Below are positions 9,132 through 17,310 of a DNA stretch of 64,000 nucleotides, piece after piece. Within the stretch, counting starts at the first letter, position 1; every line of letters starts with the position of its first letter. Source of the DNA: Bacteroidales bacterium. Lineage in GTDB: Bacteria > Planctomycetota > Planctomycetia > Gemmatales > Gemmataceae. A program made the translations under genes and the position numbers. Location: assembly GCA_026931725.1 (NCBI GenBank), contig JAIXLE010000094.1, positions 1 through 64,000 on the forward strand, given 5' to 3'. The notes beneath the pieces are model-generated. The model saw only the letters and a program-made list of their open reading frames with translations. It ran no database searches and was not told the DNA's origin.

Positions 9132-10853
9132 ATGGCGATTCAGAAATCCCGCAAAGCCTATGCGAAGAAGTACGGCCCCGTCAAAGGCGACCGGGTTCGA
9201 CTGGCGGACACGGAACTAATTATTGAGATTGAAGAAGATTACGGCGATTACGGTGAAGAATCCATCTTCGGTGGCGGCAAGTCCATCCGGGATGGACAGG
9301 CGCAATGCACCCTCGAAGAGCCACTCAACCCCAAGCATTGTGATCTCGTGATTACCAACGCGATCATCATCGACCACTGGGGGATCGTCAAAGGCGACAT
9401 CGGCATTCGGGAAGGACGCATTATCGCGGTGGGCAAGTCGGGGAACCCGCTGACGCAGTGTGGGATCGACCCGCGACTCGTGATCGGGCCAGCCACGGAA
9501 ATCATTGCCGGGGAAGGCAAGATTGTCACGGCTGGCGGGATTGATTCGCACGTTCACTTCATCTGCCCGCAGCAGATCGACGTGGCTCTGGCCAGCGGCG
9601 TGACCACCCTCATCGGCGGCGGCACCGGGTCGGCGACGGGCACCTGGGCCACCACCTGCACCCCTGGTGCCTGGAACATCATGCGGATGCTCCAGGCGTT
9701 CGAGGGACTCCCCGTCAATGTCGGCATCATGGGAAAAGGGAACAGCGGCCTCGCCAAACCCCTCGTCGACATGGTCGACGCGGGTGCGTGTGCCCTGAAG
9801 TTGCACGAAGACTGGGGAACGACTCTCGCCGCCATTGATACCTGTTTGTCCGTTGCCGATGACTATGACATTCAAGTTGCCATTCACACCGATACGCTCA
9901 ACGAATGTGGCTTCCTAGATGACACCATCGCCGCCATCAAAGGGCGGACCATCCATAGCTTCCACACCGAAGGTGCCGGTGGTGGCCACGCCCCGGACAT
10001 CATGCGGATCGCTGGGCAACCGAACGTGCTGCCCGCCAGTACCAACCCCACCCGCCCGTTCACGGTCAACACGATCGACGAACACCTGGACATGCTGATG
10101 GTTTGCCATCACCTGTCTCGCCACATCCCAGAAGACGTGGCGTTCGCCGAAAGCCGGATTCGTGCCGAGACAATCGGAGCCGAAGATGTCTTTCATGACC
10201 GCGGCATCATTAGCATTATGAGTTCAGACTCCCAGGCGATGGGCCGAATCGGCGAAGTGGTCCTGCGGACCTGGCAAACCGCGCACAAGATGAAAGTGCA
10301 ACTCGGCCACGCGGTCGGGGACAGTGCCCGCAACGACAACGAACGGGTCAAACGGTACATCGCCAAGTACACGATCAACCCGGCCATTGCCCACGGGATC
10401 GCGGATCAGGTCGGCAGTATCGAAGCCGGCAAGCTCGCGGATCTCGTGATCTACGAACCGGCGTTCTTCGGCGTGAAACCGTTCCTGGTTCTCAAGGGGG
10501 GCATGATCGTCAACGCGCAGATGGGCGACCCCAATGCGAGCATCGCCACCCCGCAGCCGGTCCACATGCGTCACCAGTTCGCGGCCTTCGGCCGGGCTTT
10601 GTCGAAGTCCTGCCTGACGTTCGTGTCCCAATCGGCTTTTGATAAAGGCATCGCGGCAAGGTACGGCCTCCAACGGGAAGTCGTCCCCGTGAAGGGCTGC
10701 CGCAAGATTGGCAAAAAGGACATGAAACGGAACGAGGCGACCCCGAAAATCGAGATCGACCCCGAAACCTATCAGGTCAAAGTGGACGGTCAACGGGTCT
10801 ACAGCGAACCGTTGGACAAGCTCCCCATGACCCAACGGTATTTCCTGTTCTGA
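9132..10853 (+). CDS. ureC: Urease alpha (catalytic) subunit
   Basis: This 573-residue UreC is slightly longer than the usual 566-570. All nickel and catalytic residues are present: the HxH pair at about H140/H142, the lysine to be carbamylated in 'ALKLHEDWG' (about K223), H252 in 'IHTDTLNE', H278 in '[15 protein letters not shown]', the mobile-flap '[18 protein letters not shown]' (about residues 325-342), and the nickel-binding Asp in 'SSDSQAMGR' (about D366). The enzyme should therefore be active once nickel is loaded. A strong hairpin lies 48 bases after the stop, before ureF. Confidence 0.98.
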   Translation: MAIQKSRKAYAKKYGPVKGDRVRLADTELIIEIEEDYGDYGEESIFGGGKSIRDGQAQCTLEEPLNPKHCDLVITNAIIIDHWGIVKGDIGIREGRIIAVGKSGNPLTQCGIDPRLVIGPATEIIAGEGKIVTAGGIDSHVHFICPQQIDVALASGVTTLIGGGTGSATGTWATTCTPGAWNIMRMLQAFEGLPVNVGIMGKGNSGLAKPLVDMVDAGACALKLHEDWGTTLAAIDTCLSVADDYDIQVAIHTDTLNECGFLDDTIAAIKGRTIHSFHTEGAGGGHAPDIMRIAGQPNVLPASTNPTRPFTVNTIDEHLDMLMVCHHLSRHIPEDVAFAESRIRAETIGAEDVFHDRGIISIMSSDSQAMGRIGEVVLRTWQTAHKMKVQLGHAVGDSARNDNERVKRYIAKYTINPAIAHGIADQVGSIEAGKLADLVIYEPAFFGVKPFLVLKGGMIVNAQMGDPNASIATPQPVHMRHQFAAFGRALSKSCLTFVSQSAFDKGIAARYGLQREVVPVKGCRKIGKKDMKRNEATPKIEIDPETYQVKVDGQRVYSEPLDKLPMTQRYFLF

Positions 10854-10900
10854 TAGCGGCGATTCCAGTTGCCCCACGTCCAATCGGGGATGGGACATCG

Positions 10901-10933
10901 GGCTTCCCAGTGGGTTGGTCCCACTGGGAAGCC
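10901..10933 (+). terminator. Strong hairpin between ureC and ureF
   Basis: The 14-bp arms at 10901-10914 (GGCTTCCCAGTGGG) and 10920-10933 are perfectly complementary around a 5-base loop. No U-tract follows, so this is not a textbook intrinsic terminator. It could instead act as an mRNA processing or stabilising structure that separates the structural subunits from the accessory genes. Confidence 0.6.
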
Positions 10934-10963
10934 ACGGATGGGACAGTCCATACGAATCGACTT

Positions 10964-11629
10964 ATGAATGTTCGTCTACTACAAATTTCGGACTCCGCTT
11001 TACCCATCAGTGGTTATACCCACTCCTGGGGGTTGGAAGCGGCTATTGCGCGGGGGTTGGTCGATGGGCCGGAATCCCTGGAACAGTGGACGGCACACTG
11101 GTTGCGGTCGTGCCTGGCTCCTCTGGAAGGAGTGCTGACCGCACAGGCTCATCAACAGATGGGACAAGGAGAACCGACAGCGCTCGCGGAACTGAATGCA
11201 CTGGCCGATGTCACAATGTTGCCACCGTCCCTCCGCACCGCAAGCCGAGAGATGGGCGAACAACTGATCGCATTGGGGCAGACCTGGTCCTGGTCCGCTG
11301 TGGGACTCGCGGCATTTGCGACCGTGGATCACTGGCACCATCCGGTCGCATTTGGCCTGCTCGGGGCGATTGCGGGAGCGAGTACGGAGGACACCCTGAC
11401 GGCGTACTATCATCAGGCCGCGCTGGGGATGATCGCGGCCGGAGTCCGGGCGATTCCCGTGGGTCACACCCATGGCCAGCAGATTCTCGCCTACCTCCAT
11501 GATGACATTCACGAATTGGTTCACGCGACGGTCGACCGCCCGCTAGAGACAGCCGGTGCCGGTTGCCCCTTTTATGAGGTTCTCTGTGATGAACAAACTC
11601 TTCTTTATGCCAGAATGTTCCGTTCCTGA
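10964..11629 (+). CDS. ureF: Urease accessory protein UreF
   Basis: This is a 221-residue UreF, part of the UreD-UreF-UreG complex that delivers nickel to apo-urease. Recognisable strings are '[24 protein letters not shown]' near the N terminus, '[16 protein letters not shown]', '[13 protein letters not shown]' and '[17 protein letters not shown]'. The ATG at 10964 matches the family start; the frame upstream crosses the hairpin. Its 3' end overlaps ureG by 41 bases, which implies translational coupling. Confidence 0.95.
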   Translation: MNVRLLQISDSALPISGYTHSWGLEAAIARGLVDGPESLEQWTAHWLRSCLAPLEGVLTAQAHQQMGQGEPTALAELNALADVTMLPPSLRTASREMGEQLIALGQTWSWSAVGLAAFATVDHWHHPVAFGLLGAIAGASTEDTLTAYYHQAALGMIAAGVRAIPVGHTHGQQILAYLHDDIHELVHATVDRPLETAGAGCPFYEVLCDEQTLLYARMFRS

Positions 11630-12380
11630 CCCGGTAGACATCCCCTTGGGGACGCTGTCTCGCCGGAAACGGGTTCGACCACGAGTCGCGTTCCATCGTG
11701 ACCCCAATGGCCACAATCACTCGCACACGGGCGAAGTCGGGCCAGCCCGGTACGCGGGGACGAAACGCAAAGTGTTCACGCTCGGCATCGCCGGGCCGGT
11801 GGGATCCGGGAAAACAGCGCTCGTCGAGATGCTCTGCAAGGAACTGTGGCCCGCCGTCAATCTGGCCGTGATTACCAACGACATCTATACCCATGAGGAC
11901 GCGGAATTCCTCTCCCGCCGGGAGGCGTTGCCGCTCGAACGGATCGTGGGCGTGCAGACCGGCGGATGTCCTCACACCGCGATCCGGGACGATGCCAGTG
12001 CGAACCTCAGCGCGGTGGCCAACTTCCAACGGCAATTTCCGCAACTGGAACTGGTGATCGTGGAATCCGGCGGCGACAATCTCACGGCGGTATTCTCCCG
12101 CGAACTCGCCGACAAGTTCATTTTCGTCATCGACGTGGCCGAAGGGGACAAAATTCCCCGCAAGGGAGGACCAGGGATTTGCAACAGCGACTTGCTCGTC
12201 ATCAACAAGATCGACCTCGCGCCGCATGTGGGGGCAGACCTGGAAGTGATGCACCGGGACAGCACGAAGATGCGCGGTCAACGGCCCTTCCTGATGGTCA
12301 GCCTGCGTCAGAAACAGGGGATCGCCGAGGTGGTCGCCTGGGTGCGGGAACAACTGGCATCACACGCTCCGCATTCGTAA
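11589..12380 (+). CDS. ureG: Urease accessory GTPase UreG with histidine-containing N-terminal extension
   Basis: This is a 263-residue SIMIBI-class GTPase that powers nickel insertion. The P-loop 'GPVGSGKT' is at residues 69-76. The metal-binding CPH motif is in '[12 protein letters not shown]', the switch strand in '[10 protein letters not shown]', and the G4-like 'INKIDLA' follows. UreG is normally about 205 residues; here about 60 extra residues precede the core and include H36, H42, H44 and H46 ('[11 protein letters not shown]'). Start 11589 has GAGG 9 bases upstream; a later in-frame ATG at 11607 would keep the histidines. No ureE is in the cluster, so the extension may hold nickel. Confidence 0.95.
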   Translation: MNKLFFMPECSVPDPVDIPLGTLSRRKRVRPRVAFHRDPNGHNHSHTGEVGPARYAGTKRKVFTLGIAGPVGSGKTALVEMLCKELWPAVNLAVITNDIYTHEDAEFLSRREALPLERIVGVQTGGCPHTAIRDDASANLSAVANFQRQFPQLELVIVESGGDNLTAVFSRELADKFIFVIDVAEGDKIPRKGGPGICNSDLLVINKIDLAPHVGADLEVMHRDSTKMRGQRPFLMVSLRQKQGIAEVVAWVREQLASHAPHS

Positions 12381-12400
12381 CACCTTGGGAATTCCGCGGC

Positions 12401-13273
12401 TTGGAAGCCATCGGCCACCCGGCGGCGCGGGTCGGCGGAGCCCAGATTGAACTCGTGTCCGATGGCCGCATGACCCGTTTGGGATCGCTGTACCAGCAGA
12501 TTCCCCTGCGGGTGCTGCCTGCATTCGCGTTCGACCGCGAACCCGCATCCCTGTTGTATCTCATCACGCTCACCACGGGCTTGATGGATGGGGACAGCCA
12601 TCTCTTGGACATCGCCGCGCGAGCGGGGACACGCGCGGTGGTCACGGGACAGTCGGCAACGCGGATTCACCCGACTCAGTCGAGTTTCGCCGCGCAGAAC
12701 TGGTACGCGGATGTCGAGGATGATGCCATTCTCGTGGTCCTACCTGGTCCCGCGATTCCGTATGCCGGGTCACGGTTCTTCCAACGGGGACGGATCACAT
12801 TGGCCCCGACCGCTCGCATGATCTGGGGCGACATCTGGCTGGCGGGACGGTACAACCGTGGGACACTCTCGGAGCGATTCCAGTTTGAGCGGATCGTGCA
12901 GGATTTTGAAGTTCGGCGTGCGCGTCGTCTCATCTACCGGGATCGGTTCAGTTGGAATGGCCCATGGAATCCCCAACAAGCGGCGTGGTCCTTCGGTGGG
13001 GAACTCGCCGCCGCGAGCTTGTTTGTCGCCGGAACTTTACCCGAGGTGTTACCCCCCGCGGACGTGTCCGTGCGCCGATCGCTGTTCCGCATGGATCAGG
13101 ATGTCAGCGGTTTCCGTTGGGTTGGCCCTCCGGGAGCCGTCACCGCCGACCTCGTACGGATCACCTTGAGTATCGCGGGGAACTGGACTGGTGGACCCAC
13201 AGCGGCCCCGTGGTTGTTGGAATCCACCGATCTGGCCGCGAACCATTGGTTCTCGAAACCCGCTGGCCGCTGA
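12401..13273 (+). CDS. ureD: Urease accessory protein UreD (UreH)
   Basis: This is the scaffold protein that binds apo-urease and recruits UreF-UreG. Family features are 'LVSDGRMTRLGSLYQQIPLRVLP', 'LITLTTGLMDGDSHLLDI', 'VVTGQSATRIHPTQ' and 'QRGRITLAPTARMIWGDIWLAGR'. No ATG lies near the expected N terminus. The TTG at 12401 gives 290 residues, a normal length, but a non-ATG start further upstream inside ureG is equally possible. The frame itself is open back to 11966 only because it shadows ureG. It is the last gene of the urease set. Confidence 0.9.
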   Translation: MEAIGHPAARVGGAQIELVSDGRMTRLGSLYQQIPLRVLPAFAFDREPASLLYLITLTTGLMDGDSHLLDIAARAGTRAVVTGQSATRIHPTQSSFAAQNWYADVEDDAILVVLPGPAIPYAGSRFFQRGRITLAPTARMIWGDIWLAGRYNRGTLSERFQFERIVQDFEVRRARRLIYRDRFSWNGPWNPQQAAWSFGGELAAASLFVAGTLPEVLPPADVSVRRSLFRMDQDVSGFRWVGPPGAVTADLVRITLSIAGNWTGGPTAAPWLLESTDLAANHWFSKPAGR

Positions 13274-13584
13274 GTTGATCAGAACTTGATCAGGAAGCGG
13301 ACGGCCTCGGTTAGCGGATTCCAGCCAGTCTGCGCGTCGCCGATGCCGCAGGCGGGAGCGAACGAGGACGAATCGCGGCGGAGCGGTATCGCAATCCCTT
13401 CCGCCCGCCACCTGCCACACCCTGATGATGAAGAATATTGCTGAGCCGCGCAATCAGAAGTAGGATGGACGCATGATTGGGGTGAGGGAGGGACACCCTG
13501 GTTGTCCCAATATCCGATTGTGCAACTGGTCTAGTGAAGGGGTTGCGGTGGGCGACTCTCCTGCCTTCGATCCGAGGTGTTCTG
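13274..13584. other. Gene-free stretch after ureD
   Basis: The 311 bases between ureD and the deaminase show no convincing open frame or RNA gene. A short direct repeat (TTGATCAG twice, 13274-13293) follows the ureD stop. A weak dyad GGGACA...TGTCCC lies near 13490-13508. The promoter of the deaminase gene is probably here. Confidence 0.5.
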
Positions 13585-14037
13585 ATGCTTCCTCGTTCCG
13601 ATTATGAACGCATGTTGGAAGTGGCGATCGCGGAAGCGCGGATCGGCCTGCGTGAAGGCGGCATCCCCATCGGGGCCGCGCTGTGCGATGCGACCGGCCA
13701 GGTTCTGGGTCGCGGTCACAATCGCCGGGTGCAGGAAAATGACCCCTCCATTCATGGTGAGACGGACGCTTTTCGGAAGGCTGGCCGTCAGCGGCACTAT
13801 CAGAATACGATCATGGTCACGACACTGGCCCCCTGCTGGTACTGTTCGGGACTGGTCCGACAATTCCGCATCGGCACAGTCGTGATTGGGGAATCCACCA
13901 ACTTCACGGGTGGGGTCGATTGGCTGGTGGAAAACGGGATCACGGTCATCAACCTGGATTCTTCCGTGTGCCGAGAAATGCTCGCGGACTACATTCATCA
14001 AAACCCCGCGATTTGGAATGAGGACATCGGAGAGTAA
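13585..14037 (+). CDS. Cytosine deaminase of the fungal (FCY1-like) CDA fold
   Basis: This 150-residue zinc deaminase has the cytidine-deaminase fold. The zinc and proton-shuttle motif is 'SIHGETDAFR' (His and Glu) and the second zinc motif is 'APCWYCSG' (two Cys). The C-terminal part, including 'VVIGESTNF' and the end 'NPAIWNEDIGE', closely resembles yeast cytosine deaminase, which ends in 'WFEDIGE'. It is thus predicted to convert cytosine to uracil and ammonia rather than to act on guanine or tRNA. The start at 13585 is chosen because preceding residues are not family-like. Its place beside urease fits a nitrogen-salvage role. Confidence 0.85.
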   Translation: MLPRSDYERMLEVAIAEARIGLREGGIPIGAALCDATGQVLGRGHNRRVQENDPSIHGETDAFRKAGRQRHYQNTIMVTTLAPCWYCSGLVRQFRIGTVVIGESTNFTGGVDWLVENGITVINLDSSVCREMLADYIHQNPAIWNEDIGE

Positions 14038-14058
14038 CCAACTCCAACGCATCAAGAA

Positions 14059-14592
14059 TCACAACGCGGCTTGCATGCAATAGTCAAATAATAGTCCCCA
14101 TTCCAGCCGCTGGACTGTCTTGGCCGTCTCTTCCTCCGCGGAGCCGGTGCCGCGGACCTGTTCCACAAAATCCACGAAGGCCAAAGCGTCCGTGAACACA
14201 TACCCCAGAGTCGGAGTTTGTTCGCGGAGTTGTCCGAACACGGGATGATCGCCAACCAGCCGGAACCAGTATTTGCTGTTCCACGCATCCGGTTCCCGTC
14301 GGTGCATGATCGCGTGCCAAAAACTGCCTTCCGGCGTACTCAGCGACTGGCTGAGCGAATGCGATTCTTCCAAATAGTCAAAATACAGCCACAATCCCGC
14401 CAAGCAGGCCGTGGCGGCTTCCGGGTGAGCCACAGGTTTCGTGAACAGCATCTCCGGGGTCAGATCGCGGAGCGCGGGCAGCACATCCGGGTCCGGCTGG
14501 CCGGGGTCCAGCGCGGCGAGTCGGGGAGTCGACAACAAGCCGAGTAACCGGGGGCCGCCCAGTTCGGGTAAGAACCGGAATGGGTCATTCAT
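14059..14592 (-). CDS. Hypothetical protein
   Basis: This 177-residue soluble protein was not recognised. Its first part is Leu/Pro rich ('MNDPFRFLPELGGPRLLGLL'). A middle region looks like an ordered helical domain ('LAGLWLYFDYLEESHSLSQ', 'GSFWHAIMHRREPDAWNSK', 'YWFRLVGDHPVF'), and the C terminus is 'RLEWGLLFDYCMQAAL'. The pattern of aromatic residues, His and Glu in the middle suggests a real fold. The ATG at 14592 is preferred over the 14610 start. It diverges from the AtuA gene with only 64 bases between starts, so the two may share a control region. Confidence 0.65.
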   Translation of the reverse strand: MNDPFRFLPELGGPRLLGLLSTPRLAALDPGQPDPDVLPALRDLTPEMLFTKPVAHPEAATACLAGLWLYFDYLEESHSLSQSLSTPEGSFWHAIMHRREPDAWNSKYWFRLVGDHPVFGQLREQTPTLGYVFTDALAFVDFVEQVRGTGSAEEETAKTVQRLEWGLLFDYCMQAAL

Positions 14593-14656
14593 CCTGCACC
14601 TCGGAGTCACGGCGAAGTATCATACCCGTAACCGAATTCTACCCGGAGACAGCAGG

Positions 14657-16012
14657 ATGAGACAGGTGCGCATCGGCAACGGTTGCGGGTTCTGGGGTGA
14701 CAACATCGACGCGCCGATTCGCCTCGTGCAAACGGGTCGGCTCGATTATCTCACGCTGGAATATCTGGCTGAACTCACGATGTCGATTCTGGCGATTCAG
14801 AAACAACGTCATCCTGAAGCCGGGTATGCCCGCGATTTCCCCGCCATCGTGGAGCGACTCGTTCCCGAACTGATCGCGCAACCGCATCTTCGCATCGTCA
14901 CCAACGCCGGCGGCATGAACCCGCGTGGCTGTGGCGAACAGGTGCGACAGGTTCTCCTGCAACACGGGCTGGCGGATCGCACCGTTGCGGTCGTCTCGGG
15001 GGATGATCTGATTCCCCGCTTGGATGAACTCATCGCCGCGGGGCACACCTTCCGTCACCTCGACACGGAGGCATCGTTAGAAACGATCCGGGGCCGTGTG
15101 GTCAGTGCCAATGCCTATCTCGGTTCTCAGCCGATCGCCGAGGCTCTCCGACTCGGCGCGTCGATCGTCATCACGGGCCGGGTCGCCGATGCGGCGTTGA
15201 CACTCGGCCCACTGGCGCACGAATTCGGTTGGTCCTGGGGGGAAAGTGATGTGGACCGCCTCGCCGCCGGGACCATCGCGGGCCATCTCATCGAGTGCGG
15301 AGCCCAAGTGACGGGGGGAATCTGGACGCACGCCGAGGATGCGCCGCATCTGGCCCAGGTCGGCTACCCGATTGTCGCGGTACAAGAGGATGGCCGTTTC
15401 ACCATCACCAAGCCGGAGGGCAGCGGCGGTTGTGTGAACCTCGAAACCGTCGCGGAACAATTGCTCTACGAAGTGGAAGACCCCGCGCGGTATCTCACGC
15501 CGGATGTCGTCGCGGACTTCACCACGCCGACATTGCACCAGACCGGCCCGGACGCGGTGGAAGTGCGTGGGTGTCGGGGCACTCCGGCGACGGATAGTTA
15601 CAAGGTGTCGATTGCCTACCGGGACGGCTGGGCTTCCGCGGGGATGCTGGTGATCGCGGGTCCGGGGGCTGTGGAAAAAGCCCGTGCCAGCGGGGCGATG
15701 CTGCTCGACCGTCTCCGCGATGCGGGGTATGAGTACGCGCATTCCTTGGTAGAGGTGCTGGGGGCGGGGGATGTTGTCCCCGGCGTGCTGCCCCGTGCGA
15801 CTCCGCCGGAGGTGGTGTTGCGCGTCGCGGTGCGTGACCCGCGCCAAGCGGCCGTGGAGCGATTCACCCGCGAGTTCGCCCCGCTGGTCACGAGCGGCTA
15901 CCCCGGCACCACCGGCTACACCACGGGTCGCCCGCCTGTGCGCGAAGTCTTCGCCTACTGGCCCGCGCTCGTGGCAAAATCAGCGGTGGTGCCACGGGTG
16001 GAGAGGGTGTAA
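14657..16012 (+). CDS. AtuA/DUF1446 family protein
   Basis: This 451-residue protein belongs to the acyclic-terpene-utilisation AtuA family (DUF1446), found in operons for acyl-CoA or terpene breakdown. Family strings include 'IGNGCGFWGDNIDAPIRLV' at the N terminus, 'LRIVTNAGGMNPRGC', 'ANAYLGSQPIAEALRLGASIVITGRVADAALTLGP'-type sequence, and 'TDSYKVSIAYRDGWASAGM'. The biochemical activity of the family is not established. The ATG at 14657 follows a purine-rich 'agcagg' and matches the family start; upstream frame is non-homologous. Its last 86 bases recur at 17221-17306. Confidence 0.88.
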   Translation: MRQVRIGNGCGFWGDNIDAPIRLVQTGRLDYLTLEYLAELTMSILAIQKQRHPEAGYARDFPAIVERLVPELIAQPHLRIVTNAGGMNPRGCGEQVRQVLLQHGLADRTVAVVSGDDLIPRLDELIAAGHTFRHLDTEASLETIRGRVVSANAYLGSQPIAEALRLGASIVITGRVADAALTLGPLAHEFGWSWGESDVDRLAAGTIAGHLIECGAQVTGGIWTHAEDAPHLAQVGYPIVAVQEDGRFTITKPEGSGGCVNLETVAEQLLYEVEDPARYLTPDVVADFTTPTLHQTGPDAVEVRGCRGTPATDSYKVSIAYRDGWASAGMLVIAGPGAVEKARASGAMLLDRLRDAGYEYAHSLVEVLGAGDVVPGVLPRATPPEVVLRVAVRDPRQAAVERFTREFAPLVTSGYPGTTGYTTGRPPVREVFAYWPALVAKSAVVPRVERV

Positions 16013-16040
16013 CGGAGATCCGTTCAGCCAAAGTCTGTTA

Positions 16041-17144
16041 TCATGGACGGTCGGCCATGTCCCAGAGGCGGAGATCGCCGTTTATATTGAATGTGGCCAC
16101 TTGACGGCCATCGGGCGAGGCGGCGACCGCAGCCACCCGATCGGCTCCACATGGGAACGTCTTTTTCGGAACCCATGCGATCGCATCCCAGATACAGACG
16201 TAACCCGGATCGCAATTCCCTTCACCGAGGCCCAACGCCAGCACCTTGCCATCGTGCGACAGCGAACCACAAGTGGGTAGGTGAAAGGTATTCGGAATCA
16301 CGGGATGAACGAATTCTTCTGACGATTTGTCGAGTATTGGTCCATCCTTTGTGAGCCGGCACCGGATCACCTTGCAGTCGGCGTTGAATAGCACAAACTG
16401 GGAATCCGGGCTGAACGCTATGAACCTGGATGTCTCCTGGGATTGGAACTTCCCCTGTTCCTTTCCGGTGGCCGCGTCCAGGGTCACCACCCGCTGCCAT
16501 TCGGTGAACGCCAAAGTCTTCCCATCTGGGCTGAGGGTCAATCGATCAATTGTCCCCTTCTCCTGCTCACTTTGAGTGAACAGGGCCGAGCCTTTCAGGG
16601 TGTAGTGTTGTGTGACGGTCCCATCGGCCACACGGCATTGATAGATCGTCTGGCGGCCCATGCCTCGGAGCGTGGCGAAGAAGGTTTTCCCGTCCGGTGT
16701 CGGGACCGTGGCCAGCCCGGCTTGACCGCTCCGCCCTTTCCCTCCGCGACAGTCGATCCGAGCCGCCTCCCGCCGCTTCGCCATGTCCCAGACCCGGAAG
16801 ATGCCAGCGTCTCCGTCGAACACGCCGAACTGGCCATCGCGGGATAGCGCCAGATTATCTCCCCAGATTGTCCGAGGATCGTCGGTTATCGGGCCAAGCC
16901 ACTTGCCGGACACAATGTCATAGGCAACCACCCCACCGGGGGGAGAGCGATCGCCGGCGATGAGCAGTTGCCGACCATCGGGAGTGAACGCGAAATGGCC
17001 GAACCAGTTGGGCCACTGCGCGATCAGGATAGAGTTCATGGTGCCGCCTTCATTTGTATCGACATGACACGCCGGAATAACGGCCATCAAGGCGAGACAA
17101 AGCAGCCTGCGGAAACGTGACCAATATGGGAATGTGATCCCCAT
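16041..17144 (-). CDS. WD40-repeat lipoprotein
   Basis: This 367-residue protein begins with a lipoprotein signal ('RRLLCLALMAVIPAC', lipobox IPAC at about Cys26). WD40-like beta-propeller repeats follow, recognisable by 'FAFTPDGRQLLIAG', 'ALSRDGQFGVFDG', 'TLSPDGKTLAFTEW', 'AFSPDSQFVLFN', 'SLSHDGKVLALGLG' and 'AASPDGRQVATFN...LRLWDMA'. The ATG at 17144 has GGAGG 6 bases upstream. It should be membrane-anchored outside the cytoplasm and mediate protein contacts; no partner is evident. It is the first gene of the mosaic block and faces the AtuA gene tail to tail. Confidence 0.82.
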   Translation of the reverse strand: MGITFPYWSRFRRLLCLALMAVIPACHVDTNEGGTMNSILIAQWPNWFGHFAFTPDGRQLLIAGDRSPPGGVVAYDIVSGKWLGPITDDPRTIWGDNLALSRDGQFGVFDGDAGIFRVWDMAKRREAARIDCRGGKGRSGQAGLATVPTPDGKTFFATLRGMGRQTIYQCRVADGTVTQHYTLKGSALFTQSEQEKGTIDRLTLSPDGKTLAFTEWQRVVTLDAATGKEQGKFQSQETSRFIAFSPDSQFVLFNADCKVIRCRLTKDGPILDKSSEEFVHPVIPNTFHLPTCGSLSHDGKVLALGLGEGNCDPGYVCIWDAIAWVPKKTFPCGADRVAAVAASPDGRQVATFNINGDLRLWDMADRP

Positions 17145-17180
17145 CACCCACCTCCGACAGATAGTAGCGGCTTGTTGGTC

Positions 17181-17214
17181 GTCAACGAAATCATATGTAT
17201 ATGATTTCGTTGAC
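17181..17214. repeat. 34-bp near-perfect palindrome
   Basis: Arms of 16 bp at 17181-17196 (GTCAACGAAATCATAT) and 17199-17214 are exact reverse complements around a 2-base centre (GT). With almost no loop it is better seen as a dimer-binding site, a recombination site or a fold-back junction than as an RNA terminator. It lies 36 bases before the WD40 start codon on the minus strand and 7 bases before the AtuA-derived fragment. Confidence 0.8.
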
Positions 17215-17220
17215 TCATCT

Positions 17221-17306
17221 GGTCGCCCGCCCGTGCGTGAAGTCTTCGCCTATTGGCCCGTGCTCGTGGCAAAATCAGCGGTGGTGCCACAGGTGGAGAG
17301 GGTGTA
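17221..17306 (+). pseudogene. Detached copy of the AtuA gene 3' end
   Basis: These 86 bases match 15926-16011, the last 86 bases of the AtuA reading frame short of its final stop base, with 5 substitutions and no gaps. The copy still encodes the last 28 residues in frame with a stop (TAG) at the equivalent place; two of the five changes alter residues (Ala to Val, Arg to Gln). No upstream part of the gene is present, so it is a non-functional fragment. The two copies flank the WD40 lipoprotein gene in direct orientation. Confidence 0.9.
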
Positions 17307-17310
17307 GAAA

